Of a stretch of DNA of 64,000 nt, positions 1 to 7,980 are shown one piece after another. Position 1 is the first letter of the stretch. Each line of letters opens with the position of its first letter. A model generated the notes under the pieces. It searched no databases. It was not told the origin of the DNA and worked only from the letters and a program-made list of their open reading frames with translations. The DNA is taken from positions 186,001 to 250,000 of the forward strand of contig NZ_CP026107.1 of the NCBI RefSeq assembly GCF_002902965.1. Reading direction: 5' to 3'. Origin of the DNA: Paraburkholderia hospita (GTDB taxonomy: Bacteria; Pseudomonadota; Gammaproteobacteria; Burkholderiales; Burkholderiaceae). The translations under genes were made by a program, and so were the position numbers.

Positions 1-171
1 TTCGAATCCTACGAAAGAGACCTGATATCGCTGATGCTCAGGCAGAAACGTGTTGGCTTCGGCGAACACGTCCAGTGGGCCTGCGACGTCCAGGGCTTGC
101 ACACCATCAAATATGACAACGGCGACTTTCATTTCGTGACCTTCATTGACTGTAAGCACGCCCACGGCTAA
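1..171 (+). CDS. C-terminal end of an unrecognised protein (partial)
   Basis: Frame 1 is open from the left edge to a TAA at 169-171 and gives 56 residues ending CKHAHG. The upstream part lies outside the window, so the start and length are unknown. The fragment is polar, with several His and Asp residues and no motif I recognise. It could equally be the tail of a decayed gene, because the next 500 bases hold nothing convincing. Confidence 0.4.
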   Translation, partial: FESYERDLISLMLRQKRVGFGEHVQWACDVQGLHTIKYDNGDFHFVTFIDCKHAHG

Positions 172-686
172 CCGTGTTGGACGCTCCACTACAACGCATC
201 ACGCAATGCCATGAAGCCTGGTAACGTGCAGTCGATTAGCTTATCGTAAGAATTCACCGTCACTGTGTCGTGATTAGAAAATCTCAAATGTATTTTTTCC
301 GGAATGCCAGGTTTGCAGCTTGGTTTGCTATTTTTGTCAGTAACTGCAGAATCAGCTTTCCTTAGTTTCCCGCTGTCGTTCGCTTGAATAGTGCACCAGA
401 AAGCTGGCGAAGGCGATGGCCGAAAACGGTCTCAGTTTGGCCCGTGAATGCGCCTGTTGAGCAATCGCTCGCGCGCAATGCTTGTCACAATGAAAGCGAA
501 ACCCCCTCGCAATTCTTCCGGTTGCACATCACAAAAGTGCTGGATGGGTTGGCTATGCACGGAGAACCCGTCAGGTCGATCGTCCGCAAGCTGGTGCTGA
601 ACATACGCTGTTCTCGAGTTGGAAGGGAGATTGGCCTTTGAATTGGGCCGCTGAAACGATCAGCGCCCGTTCCATTCGAGACAACC
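172..686 (+). other. gene-free upstream region of the acetolactate synthase gene
   Basis: I see no supported gene here. A short open frame at 384-641 begins with TTG and reads like random coding. The stretch at about 285-345 is relatively AT-rich and is the likeliest place for a promoter of the downstream gene, but no clear -35/-10 pair stands out. Confidence 0.4.
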
Positions 687-2552
687 ATGACCCGAAACCC
701 AAACGTCGCTTCACAAGTATTCCAGAAAGCAGAAAACGCCGGCGAGCCGATGTCGGGCGCCGACATCATCCTGCGCGTGCTCAGCGAACAGGGCGTCGAT
801 ACCGTGTTCGGATACAGCGGCGGCGCGATCCTGCCGACGTACGACGCTGTCTTTCGCTTCAACGAACTGCACGAGAAAAATCCCGAGCGTCAGATCAAGC
901 TCGTTGTTCCTGCCAATGAACAGGCGGCAGGGTTCATGGCTGCGGGTTACGCGCGTGCAAGCGGAAAGGTCGGCGTATTCATGGTCACGTCCGGTCCAGG
1001 GGCGACGAACGCCGTGACGCCGATCGCCGACTGCAACGGCGACTCGGTTCCCGTTGTCCTTATCTGCGGACAGGTGCCGCGTGCCGTGATCGGCACCGAT
1101 GCCTTTCAGGAAGCGCCCGTATTCAACATCATGTCGGCGTGTGCGAAGCAGGTCTTTCTGGTTACCGATCCGACGAAACTGGAGCAGACGCTGCGGACAG
1201 CATTTGAAATTGCGCGCACCGGTCGTCCTGGTCCCGTTGTCGTCGATGTGCCCAAGGACATCCAGAACTGGGTGGGGACGTACCAGGGGCATGGGACACT
1301 GCAGTTTCGAGGCTACTCCGACCGTCTTCGAATGGTGGCAAAAGGCGCTGATCTCGGCGAAGACAAGCGCGCTGAATTCTTTGAGCTACTCGCGCAGAGC
1401 AAGCGGCCGTTGTTGTATGTCGGCGGCGGCGTGATCGCAGCGGGCGCGACGGCAGAATTGCGCCAGTTTTCCGAACGCTACAAAGTCCCCATTGTGACGA
1501 CGCTGATGGGACTCGGCGCGATACCGGTGAAGCACGAGTTGTCGCTGGGCATGTTGGGCATGCACGGCGCGGCTTGCGCGAATTACGCGGTCGAAGATTG
1601 CGATTTTCTGATTGCGGTCGGCGCCCGGTTCGATGATCGGGTCGCGGGTGGCCGGCCCGAAGCATTTGCGCCCCGCGCACGGTACGTCGCGCATATCGAC
1701 ATCGACGAGGCGGAGATCGGCAAAGTCAAGCGGGCGCACTGGACTCATGTCGGCGATGCGAAGGACGCGCTTCTGTCGCTGATGGGTTACGGTCGTGATG
1801 TGCAAGCGCCCTCTGAGTGGCTCGAACACGTGCGGGACCTCAAGCGGGCCTACGGCATGAACTACGACAGGCATAGTCCGACGATTCAGCCGCAGTACGT
1901 CATCGAGCGGCTCAGCCAAATCACGGGCGGGCGCGCAATCATCAGCACAGGTGTTGGCCAGCATCAGATGTGGGCTGCGCAGTTCTTCGACTTCGTCGAG
2001 CCGCGAAACTTCCTCACGTCTGGGAGCATGGGGACGATGGGTTTCGGCCTGCCCGCCGCGATCGGCGCTCAATTCGCGCAACCGGATGCCCTCGTGATCG
2101 ACATCGACGGCGACGGCAGTATCCGGATGAATGTGGGCGAACTCGAGACGGCCAGCACGTACGGTGTGCCAGTCAAAGTCCTGCTGCTCAACAATCTCGG
2201 CGATGGAATGATCCGGCAGTGGCAGCATCTGTATTACGAAGGCCGCTTATGCGTCAGCGACAAGACGCTTCACCGCAAGGACTTCGTGATGGCGGCACAG
2301 GCCGATGGGTTTGGTTTTGCCTGTCGCGTCGATGCGATCAGCGAACTTGACGCGAAACTCAAGGCTTTCATCGATTTCGACGGACCTGCTTTCCTCGAGG
2401 TCATGATCGACCAGAACGCCGATGTCTATCCGATGGTCGGGCCGGGCCAGAGCTACTCGAATATGATCACCGGGCCGTTTATCCCTTCGCGGAATCGTCA
2501 GAAAGCGGGTGGGGAAGGTGCCGGGCGTCAGCAGGTTGCGGATATGTTCTAG
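687..2552 (+). CDS. acetolactate synthase large-subunit paralogue (ThDP enzyme)
   Basis: The family joins two pyruvates (or pyruvate and 2-oxobutyrate) to 2-acetolactate in branched-chain amino-acid synthesis. The three ThDP-enzyme domains are visible: an N-terminal PYR domain with catalytic Glu78, the central FAD/nucleotide-type domain with GARFDDRVAGG, and a C-terminal PP domain with VGQHQMWAAQ and GDGSIRMN...LLNN at about 473-503. The residues around the Glu are unusual: NEQAAG instead of HEQGAG, and YSGG instead of YPGG. At 621 aa it is slightly long, and ATG 750 (MSGADII) would also fit the family N-terminus. No ilvN regulatory subunit or ilvC follows. Two further ThDP enzymes lie downstream, so this is probably not the housekeeping copy. 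Confidence 0.85.
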   Translation: MTRNPNVASQVFQKAENAGEPMSGADIILRVLSEQGVDTVFGYSGGAILPTYDAVFRFNELHEKNPERQIKLVVPANEQAAGFMAAGYARASGKVGVFMVTSGPGATNAVTPIADCNGDSVPVVLICGQVPRAVIGTDAFQEAPVFNIMSACAKQVFLVTDPTKLEQTLRTAFEIARTGRPGPVVVDVPKDIQNWVGTYQGHGTLQFRGYSDRLRMVAKGADLGEDKRAEFFELLAQSKRPLLYVGGGVIAAGATAELRQFSERYKVPIVTTLMGLGAIPVKHELSLGMLGMHGAACANYAVEDCDFLIAVGARFDDRVAGGRPEAFAPRARYVAHIDIDEAEIGKVKRAHWTHVGDAKDALLSLMGYGRDVQAPSEWLEHVRDLKRAYGMNYDRHSPTIQPQYVIERLSQITGGRAIISTGVGQHQMWAAQFFDFVEPRNFLTSGSMGTMGFGLPAAIGAQFAQPDALVIDIDGDGSIRMNVGELETASTYGVPVKVLLLNNLGDGMIRQWQHLYYEGRLCVSDKTLHRKDFVMAAQADGFGFACRVDAISELDAKLKAFIDFDGPAFLEVMIDQNADVYPMVGPGQSYSNMITGPFIPSRNRQKAGGEGAGRQQVADMF

Positions 2553-2575
2553 CAGCGTGCTTGTGACGTTGCTAT

Positions 2576-2601
2576 GCGGGTCGTGTTTCGGCACGGCCCG
2601 C
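2576..2601. terminator. bidirectional hairpin between convergent genes
   Basis: GCGGGTCGTG and CACGGCCCGC form a 10-bp stem with one G-T pair and a six-base TTTCGG loop. It sits between the stop of the acetolactate synthase and the stop of the oppositely oriented 330-aa gene. There is no T-run. Confidence 0.55.
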
Positions 2602-2609
2602 AATCCTCG

Positions 2610-3602
2610 CTACCACTGAAAGGACAGGTTCGTGGGTTCGGTGTCGTCGTGGGCCTGTGAACGTTCGACGCGACTCAAATCGTAGCCGAGCATAAAGAGG
2701 GCGCCCTCGACGCGTCTGAAACCCTCGGGTCCGGAGCACCACATTGCACCAGATCTGCTGACGGCAGCGGAGAGAATCCAGTTCGCCTGGATATTCACGC
2801 GCGCCCATTCCCGCGATCCTGCCGGTCCGCCGGAAAGACGGGCAAACTTGTATGGCCCGCACGATGCATCGCGTCTATTTCTTTCTCCCTGGCCAGGCGC
2901 CCATCGAAATGCGAGGCTTTCCGGAACGGCATCAACCCGATGTTCGGCTTCCCTGCTTTCGAGGTATCTCCTGACGAGATAACAGAGCGCAGCGCCGACC
3001 CGGCTGTCGTAAATCACATGTGCGGGTAAAGCGAAAGAATAGTATTTGGTCCAACCGGAGTTCATCTTGGACCATTGCGTCGATGGATCCGGGTTGCGGT
3101 TAAAAACAGAAAGATCTGGAGCATCGGACAACAACGCCTCGCGGCCATTGCGCAGCACCTGGATAAGCGATGGGCCCTGGCTCATTGCCCAGGACACGTT
3201 GCTTTCATTCGCGCGTGTCCCACGTCCGAACCCCCATTCCATGACCTTCCTGCAGGCAGCACGTGTCAGCTCAAGCGCGAACTCGCTGTCTTCTTCGACG
3301 ATCGCGGACTGTACGCAGGAACGTACTTCATCGACCTCTTTTTTGTTTTCGTCGTAGAAGCGGTGGTTCCACCAGTAAAAGCGGAATAGCTGTTCAAGCG
3401 TCTCTGCCTCGACGACATAGAGGGAACCGGCCGTCTCTCTCTCGACCTTTCCGGGACATTGCATCTCGTAGTGACGGGGCAGCCTGTTTTTCGGAAACGC
3501 CGCAGAGAAATTGATCCGGGTGTGACCGGACAGGACTCTCGATAAATAGGCTATGAAACCGTCGACATGTTCGTTGTTCAGATACTCATTCCGGTGTTGC
3601 AT
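2610..3602 (-). CDS. hypothetical protein, 330 aa
   Basis: An intact frame on the opposite strand between two ThDP-enzyme genes. The protein is soluble by appearance, with no signal peptide or membrane segment. It is rich in Trp and Tyr, with a central stretch WTKYYSFALPAHVIYDSRVG and the tail WILSAAVSRSG...EGALFMLGYDLSRVE. I do not recognise the family. No good Shine-Dalgarno precedes the ATG at 3602. The start region is divergent from the DXS paralogue, so the two may share a promoter zone (3603-3869). Codon usage looks normal for the replicon, which favours a real gene. Confidence 0.6.
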   Translation of the reverse strand: MQHRNEYLNNEHVDGFIAYLSRVLSGHTRINFSAAFPKNRLPRHYEMQCPGKVERETAGSLYVVEAETLEQLFRFYWWNHRFYDENKKEVDEVRSCVQSAIVEEDSEFALELTRAACRKVMEWGFGRGTRANESNVSWAMSQGPSLIQVLRNGREALLSDAPDLSVFNRNPDPSTQWSKMNSGWTKYYSFALPAHVIYDSRVGAALCYLVRRYLESREAEHRVDAVPESLAFRWAPGQGERNRRDASCGPYKFARLSGGPAGSREWARVNIQANWILSAAVSRSGAMWCSGPEGFRRVEGALFMLGYDLSRVERSQAHDDTEPTNLSFQW

Positions 3603-3869
3603 ACATGCGGTTAGTGGAAGTTGATGGAATATCGCGCGGCATCGCTAATTAGGTCACGAATCGACGTTGAGGTTGAACTTTTTCTGTTGTCGATTCAGGC
3701 CAGATTGCTTCGAAATCGAGCCTCGCGCGAGCGTGAGAACGCGCTTTCGAAACTTGTCCTGCGGTCGGTGAACAATGGCCAAAGATCATCGCGCGGAAAC
3801 CTTACTATTGAAAACAGCGGGCGTTGGGAAGACCCTGATTGCCTCGTTGAACATCAGGATTGGAATGTA

Positions 3870-5651
3870 ATGAGTTTACTTGACAGCATCGATTCGCCAT
3901 CAAGACTGCGGGGTCTTGGAGAGAGCAAACTCCAGCGTGTTGCGGACGAGATTCGCGAGTTTCTGCTTGAAAGCGTATCGACGACGGGCGGTCACTTCGC
4001 GTCGAGTCTCGGCGTGGTCGAGCTGACTGTTGCACTTCACTATGCATTCGATACACCAAACGATCGTCTGGTGTGGGACGTCGGTCACCAGAGCTATCCG
4101 CACAAGATTTTGACCGGCCGCAAAGCGGGAATGGCAAGCGTGCGCAAAGTGGGCGGAATGGCCGGCTTTCCCACGCGCGAGGAATCCCCCTACGATGCGT
4201 TCGGCGTGGGACACGCGGGGACTTCGATATCAGCGGCTGTCGGCATGGCTTTGGCACTGCGCAATCGTGGCGCGCGCGCCGTGGCAATCATCGGGGATGG
4301 TGCGCTATCGGCGGGTATGGCGTACGAGGCGCTCAATCACGCAGGTTCCTGCAAGGAATTGCCGCTGACGATCATCCTGAACGACAACGGAATGTCGATT
4401 TCACCCGCCGTCGGTAGTCTGAACGATCATCTTCAGTCGCTGACCGGGAAATGGCGCGATGACGAATCTTCGCTATTCGAAGCGCTCGGTCTCGACTACG
4501 TCGGACCCATCGACGGACATGACATTCCGACACTGCTTGCCGTACTGCGAGACGCAAAGACTCGCACCCGTCCGCATGTCATCCATGTCGTGACCCAGAA
4601 GGGACGCGGTTATGAACGCGCGGAACTCGATCCCGTCGCATACCACGGCCCAGGTCCTTTCGATCTGGTCGATGGATTGATTTCCTCCGCAGGCGGCAAG
4701 CGCACTTATAGCCAGGTATTCGGCCAGTGGCTTTGCGATTCGGCGGCGAAGGATGATCGAATCATCGGTATCACGCCCGCAATGCGCGAAGGCTCCTGTC
4801 TGGTCGAATTCGAGCAACGATATCCCGATCGCTACATCGACGTGGGTATCGCTGAACAGCACGCGGTGACTGTTGCCGCCGGCCTTGCGACAGAAGGGAT
4901 GCGGCCAGTCGTCGCCATCTATTCGACGTTCCTTCAGCGCGGCTACGACCAGCTGATTCACGATGTCGCGTTGCAAGAACTGCCCGTTTTGTTTGCTGTC
5001 GATCGCGCCGGTATAGCGGGAGGCGACGGCGCAACTCACCTTGGTGCGTTCGATATCGCGGCGCTGCGTTGCATTCCCAACATGGTCGTGATGACACCGT
5101 CCGATGAGAGAGAGTGCTATCTGATGCTGAACACGGCGCTCGCCTATCCGGGTCCGTGCGCCGTCCGTTATCCCCGTGCGAAGACAGGCTCCGACGTTAT
5201 CGGACGCACGAACGAGATTCTTCCCTTTGGAAAGGGGATCATTCGCCGCTCAGCGGGTGAACATGGTGATCAACGCGTGGCGTTCCTTGCATTTGGGCCG
5301 CTGCTGTCGGTCGCAATGGAAGCGGCGCAGGAAATCGACGCGACGGTGGTGGACATGCGTTTCGCCAAGCCACTGGATGAGGACTTGTTGCTGACGGTCG
5401 CAAGATCGCACGACGTGATCGTGACGATCGAAGAAGGCACGGTGACGGGCGGCGCGGGTGCCGCATGTGCCGAACATATCGCGGCTGAAGGGCTGGCGGT
5501 GCCTGTATTGCGTGTTGGACTTCCAGATGAATTCATTCGGCACGGCGACCGCTCCAGACTGCTTGAACTGAATGGCCTGGACGCTGCAGGGGTACTCGAG
5601 ACGGTGCGGGTATTCACTGGTCGCCACTTTGACCTCTTTGACGCCGTCTGA
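3870..5651 (+). CDS. 1-deoxy-D-xylulose-5-phosphate synthase paralogue (DXS)
   Basis: DXS condenses pyruvate and glyceraldehyde 3-phosphate to DXP, the first step of the MEP isoprenoid route. I start at ATG 3870 because the protein then begins [16 protein letters not shown] like the family; the open frame runs back to 3621 without similarity. It gives 593 aa, shorter than the usual 620-640. Visible are the ThDP motif [15 protein letters not shown] (about 142), the catalytic Glu329 in [10 protein letters not shown], and the transketolase segment [15 protein letters not shown]...[13 protein letters not shown]. It departs from the consensus in NDNGMSIS (usually NDNDMSIS) and GHAGTSIS (usually GHSSTSIS). 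No ispA or xseB neighbours are present, which suggests a secondary copy. An ArsR-type gene follows after 15 bases. Confidence 0.85.
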   Translation: MSLLDSIDSPSRLRGLGESKLQRVADEIREFLLESVSTTGGHFASSLGVVELTVALHYAFDTPNDRLVWDVGHQSYPHKILTGRKAGMASVRKVGGMAGFPTREESPYDAFGVGHAGTSISAAVGMALALRNRGARAVAIIGDGALSAGMAYEALNHAGSCKELPLTIILNDNGMSISPAVGSLNDHLQSLTGKWRDDESSLFEALGLDYVGPIDGHDIPTLLAVLRDAKTRTRPHVIHVVTQKGRGYERAELDPVAYHGPGPFDLVDGLISSAGGKRTYSQVFGQWLCDSAAKDDRIIGITPAMREGSCLVEFEQRYPDRYIDVGIAEQHAVTVAAGLATEGMRPVVAIYSTFLQRGYDQLIHDVALQELPVLFAVDRAGIAGGDGATHLGAFDIAALRCIPNMVVMTPSDERECYLMLNTALAYPGPCAVRYPRAKTGSDVIGRTNEILPFGKGIIRRSAGEHGDQRVAFLAFGPLLSVAMEAAQEIDATVVDMRFAKPLDEDLLLTVARSHDVIVTIEEGTVTGGAGAACAEHIAAEGLAVPVLRVGLPDEFIRHGDRSRLLELNGLDAAGVLETVRVFTGRHFDLFDAV

Positions 5652-5666
5652 GGCATCGCACAGGAT

Positions 5667-6014
5667 ATGTCAGCAATGAGCACGACCAGAACTACGATTG
5701 ACTTCGATGCAGCCATCCGGGCGTTGGCGCATCCATTCCGTCGAAAAGTACTGCAGTGGCTGGCCGATCCGGACGCGTACTTTACGGAAGCTGAGTATTG
5801 CGCGCTTCGAGCTGTGTCAGCGGGCATGCTGCACGCTCGAAGCGGCCTGTCGCAGTCGACGGTGTCAGGCCATCTGTCCCAGCTCGAGCGGGCCGGCTTG
5901 ATCAAAACGCAAAAGGTTGGACAGTGGGTGTTCTTCTCGCGTAATGAGAACGCGATCCGTGAATTGGCCGAATGGCTTTGTGCGGATATTGCGCGGATCA
6001 GCGAGCAGGTCTAG
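5667..6014 (+). CDS. ArsR/SmtB-type winged-helix regulator
   Basis: 115 aa with the N-terminal helix seen in this family (AIRALAHPFRRKVLQWLADP) and a winged helix SQSTVSGHLSQLERAGLIKTQKVGQWVFFSRNE at about 62-94. No cysteine metal-binding motif of the CxC type is present; the one Cys in the middle (EYCALR) is isolated, so the signal is probably not a classical thiophilic metal. It lies 15 bases after the DXS paralogue on the same strand and so is likely co-transcribed with it. It is a natural candidate to control the ThDP cluster. ATG 5676 is an alternative start. Confidence 0.85.
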   Translation: MSAMSTTRTTIDFDAAIRALAHPFRRKVLQWLADPDAYFTEAEYCALRAVSAGMLHARSGLSQSTVSGHLSQLERAGLIKTQKVGQWVFFSRNENAIRELAEWLCADIARISEQV

Positions 6015-6066
6015 ATCAGCAAGTTTCGGCCACATGCAACATCTCGTTTCCTCAATACAAAAGTCC

Positions 6067-6099
6067 TGACCAGAAACGGAACGAAGATGTCTCAGAACC
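6067..6099 (+). repeat. 33-bp element, copy 1 (porin leader)
   Basis: Begins TGACCAGAAACGG. The same 13 bases recur at 7664 and the similarity continues downstream as GATGTCTCAGAACC versus AATGTCCCAAGACC, about 24 of 33 positions identical. This copy lies about 220 bases before the porin start; the other lies about 285 bases before the sucA-like start. It may be a shared operator or a duplicated leader. Confidence 0.5.
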
Positions 6100-6123
6100 A
6101 CTGCGTCCGTGTCTTCGCCGAAG

Positions 6124-6142
6124 CACTGTAGACGATACAGTG
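6124..6142. promoter_or_regulatory. CACTGT-N7-ACAGTG palindrome upstream of the porin
   Basis: A perfect inverted repeat of six bases with a seven-base spacer lies in the 300-base leader of the porin gene, 25 bases after the repeated 33-bp element. It is a candidate operator for the ArsR-type regulator encoded just upstream. Confidence 0.3.
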
Positions 6143-6315
6143 AGCAGCCACTTTTGCTGACCCTCAAAAGCATGATTCCGGTTTCCCGCTGGTGCTTCTG
6201 AGCACTGCTTTTCGGGCAGAAAAAGTTGGCGTGGACCAGGAAAAAGCAACGATCGACTGCGAGCCGGATGTCAAAGGCGACAGCTGTCGACGCACACAAA
6301 AAGGAATTGAAGATC

Positions 6316-7530
6316 ATGAGACGTTATCTCGAAGTCCGAATGGGACTGTCCGTCGTGGCAATGACAGTAACTGCACCTGTCTTTGCGCAAAGCAGCGTGA
6401 CGCTCTACGGCATCATCGACACGGGCTTCGGTTATCAATCAAGTCAGACAACGTTGGGCTCGACCTCGGGTGGTCACTCGGCCGTCAAGATAATCAACGG
6501 CGTATGGGCCGGCAGCCGGTTCGGCCTGAAAGGCACGGAAGATCTGGGTGGCGGTACGAAAGCAGTGTTCCAGTTGGAGGAGGGCTTTAACAGTGCAACT
6601 GGGGCGCAGTCCGTCAACGGTTTGATGTTCAACCGGCAGGCGTTTGTCGGCGTGACCAACGAGCGGTACGGCGCGCTGACGGCAGGTCGCCAATACGCGT
6701 CGTATTACCAGTTGCTCGCACCCTACAGCCCGGTAACATGGCTTTCGGGCTTCTACGGCGCACACCCGGGCGACCTCGATGGGCTGGACACGATCTATCG
6801 TACGAATAACACGATCGAGTACATGTCGCCCAGTTGGTATGGTCTCAAGGTTAGCGCTTCATATTCGTTGGCGGGCGTGCCAGGCAGCGTGAATCAGGGT
6901 TCGACGTGGGCAGCCGGACTCCAGTACACGCGAGGCGCATTCGGTGTAGCGGCGGCGTTTTCGCGCATCAACAATTCGACACGCGGTGGCGGCGCGTTCG
7001 GTGCCGATTCGGCGACGTCGAATGCCGGGGCACAGACGGGTGTGTCGGCCGTCACCAATGGCTACCAGACAGCGCAGGCGCAACAGCGCTTCGCGGTGGG
7101 CGCAGGCTACACGATCAACAGTCAGTTCGACGTGACGGCGACGTATACGAACGTCCAATACATCCCGGGCGCGGGCTCGGCGTTCCGCGACCAGGCGACC
7201 TTCAATACTGGCGGGATGGTTCTGCACTGGAAGGCGGCGCCCGTGTGGGACTTCGCTGCCGGTTACAGTTACACACGCGCTACGGAAGCGAACGGCATCA
7301 AGAGCAGCGCTCAATATCAACAGGTCACACTGTCCGAGTACTACTCCCTATCCAGAAGAACGGGCGTATATGCGTTGCAGGCGTATCAGCGTGCAAATGG
7401 TCAGACGTTGGGATCGAATGGCCACAGCATCATCAATGCGACTGCGACGATCGGCGATGGCTTTCAGTCGACGCCTTCCTCGTCGCGTAGTCTGTTCGCG
7501 GCTGGCGTAGGGATCATTCACCGGTTTTGA
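6316..7530 (+). CDS. outer-membrane porin (Gram-negative general porin family)
   Basis: Forms a trimeric beta-barrel channel in the outer membrane. ATG 6316 is chosen because AAGGA lies at 6301-6305 and the protein then opens with a signal peptide (MRRYLEVRMGLSVVAMTVTAPVFAQ) followed by SSVTLYGIIDTGF, the standard mature start of Burkholderia porins. At 404 aa with the C-terminal phenylalanine (GVGIIHRF), it has the usual length and the Bam recognition end. The longer frame back to 6226 starts with TTG and lacks similarity. It sits between the ArsR-type regulator and the sucA-like gene. It may admit the small molecule that the cluster responds to, but that is inference. Confidence 0.9.
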   Translation: MRRYLEVRMGLSVVAMTVTAPVFAQSSVTLYGIIDTGFGYQSSQTTLGSTSGGHSAVKIINGVWAGSRFGLKGTEDLGGGTKAVFQLEEGFNSATGAQSVNGLMFNRQAFVGVTNERYGALTAGRQYASYYQLLAPYSPVTWLSGFYGAHPGDLDGLDTIYRTNNTIEYMSPSWYGLKVSASYSLAGVPGSVNQGSTWAAGLQYTRGAFGVAAAFSRINNSTRGGGAFGADSATSNAGAQTGVSAVTNGYQTAQAQQRFAVGAGYTINSQFDVTATYTNVQYIPGAGSAFRDQATFNTGGMVLHWKAAPVWDFAAGYSYTRATEANGIKSSAQYQQVTLSEYYSLSRRTGVYALQAYQRANGQTLGSNGHSIINATATIGDGFQSTPSSSRSLFAAGVGIIHRF

Positions 7531-7555
7531 CATCGTTTAGATAGATGCGCGCCGG

Positions 7556-7575
7556 GGCTTCTGAACAACGAAGCC
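7556..7575 (+). terminator. weak hairpin after the porin
   Basis: GGCTTC, an eight-base loop, then GAAGCC, followed by TT, 25 bases after the porin stop. The stem is short, so termination may be partial. The rest of 7576-7980 holds the second 33-bp element and no gene. Confidence 0.35.
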
Positions 7576-7663
7576 TTGGCACGTCAAAGGCTCCGCTCCG
7601 ATCGCAGCCTTCGCGCCGCACGCGACCCGTCCAATACACGAAATTCTGGCGTTATAGAGACGA

Positions 7664-7696
7664 TGACCAGAAACGGGCGGTGAATGTCCCAAGACC
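7664..7696 (+). repeat. 33-bp element, copy 2 (sucA-like leader)
   Basis: Second copy of the element that starts TGACCAGAAACGG, about 285 bases before the sucA-like start. Both copies lie in long gene-free leaders (about 300 and 450 bases) of genes in the same cluster, which suggests common control. Confidence 0.5.
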
Positions 7697-7980
7697 GTCG
7701 TAGCTAAAGCGACGGTGCCTATTCACGCAACCTAAACTGTTCTTATCAGCGGTCAAGAGATTGCTGATCCTGGCAGGCACAGGAACCTGGTGGCAGGAGC
7801 CACGAGGTAATGCACAGTTGGACTCGGAACGGATGGCGCTAGATGCGTCCTCTTTTCGCAGTCGGATTTTGTCTTCGTGTACCTGTGAAAGCGTTGGCTC
7901 GGCCAAGGCAGCAACAGGTGCTGTCTGGCTCGGATTTGTGACAGATATCGGGTGTGAGCCCGACTGAGGACAGAATCACC

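Noticed and set aside
384..641. 85-codon frame upstream of acetolactate synthase
   Set aside because: Non-ATG start, no ribosome site, and amino-acid composition like out-of-frame GC-rich DNA.
711..2228. Long minus-strand frames across the acetolactate synthase gene
   Set aside because: They mirror the codon bias of the real gene and contain no recognisable domain.
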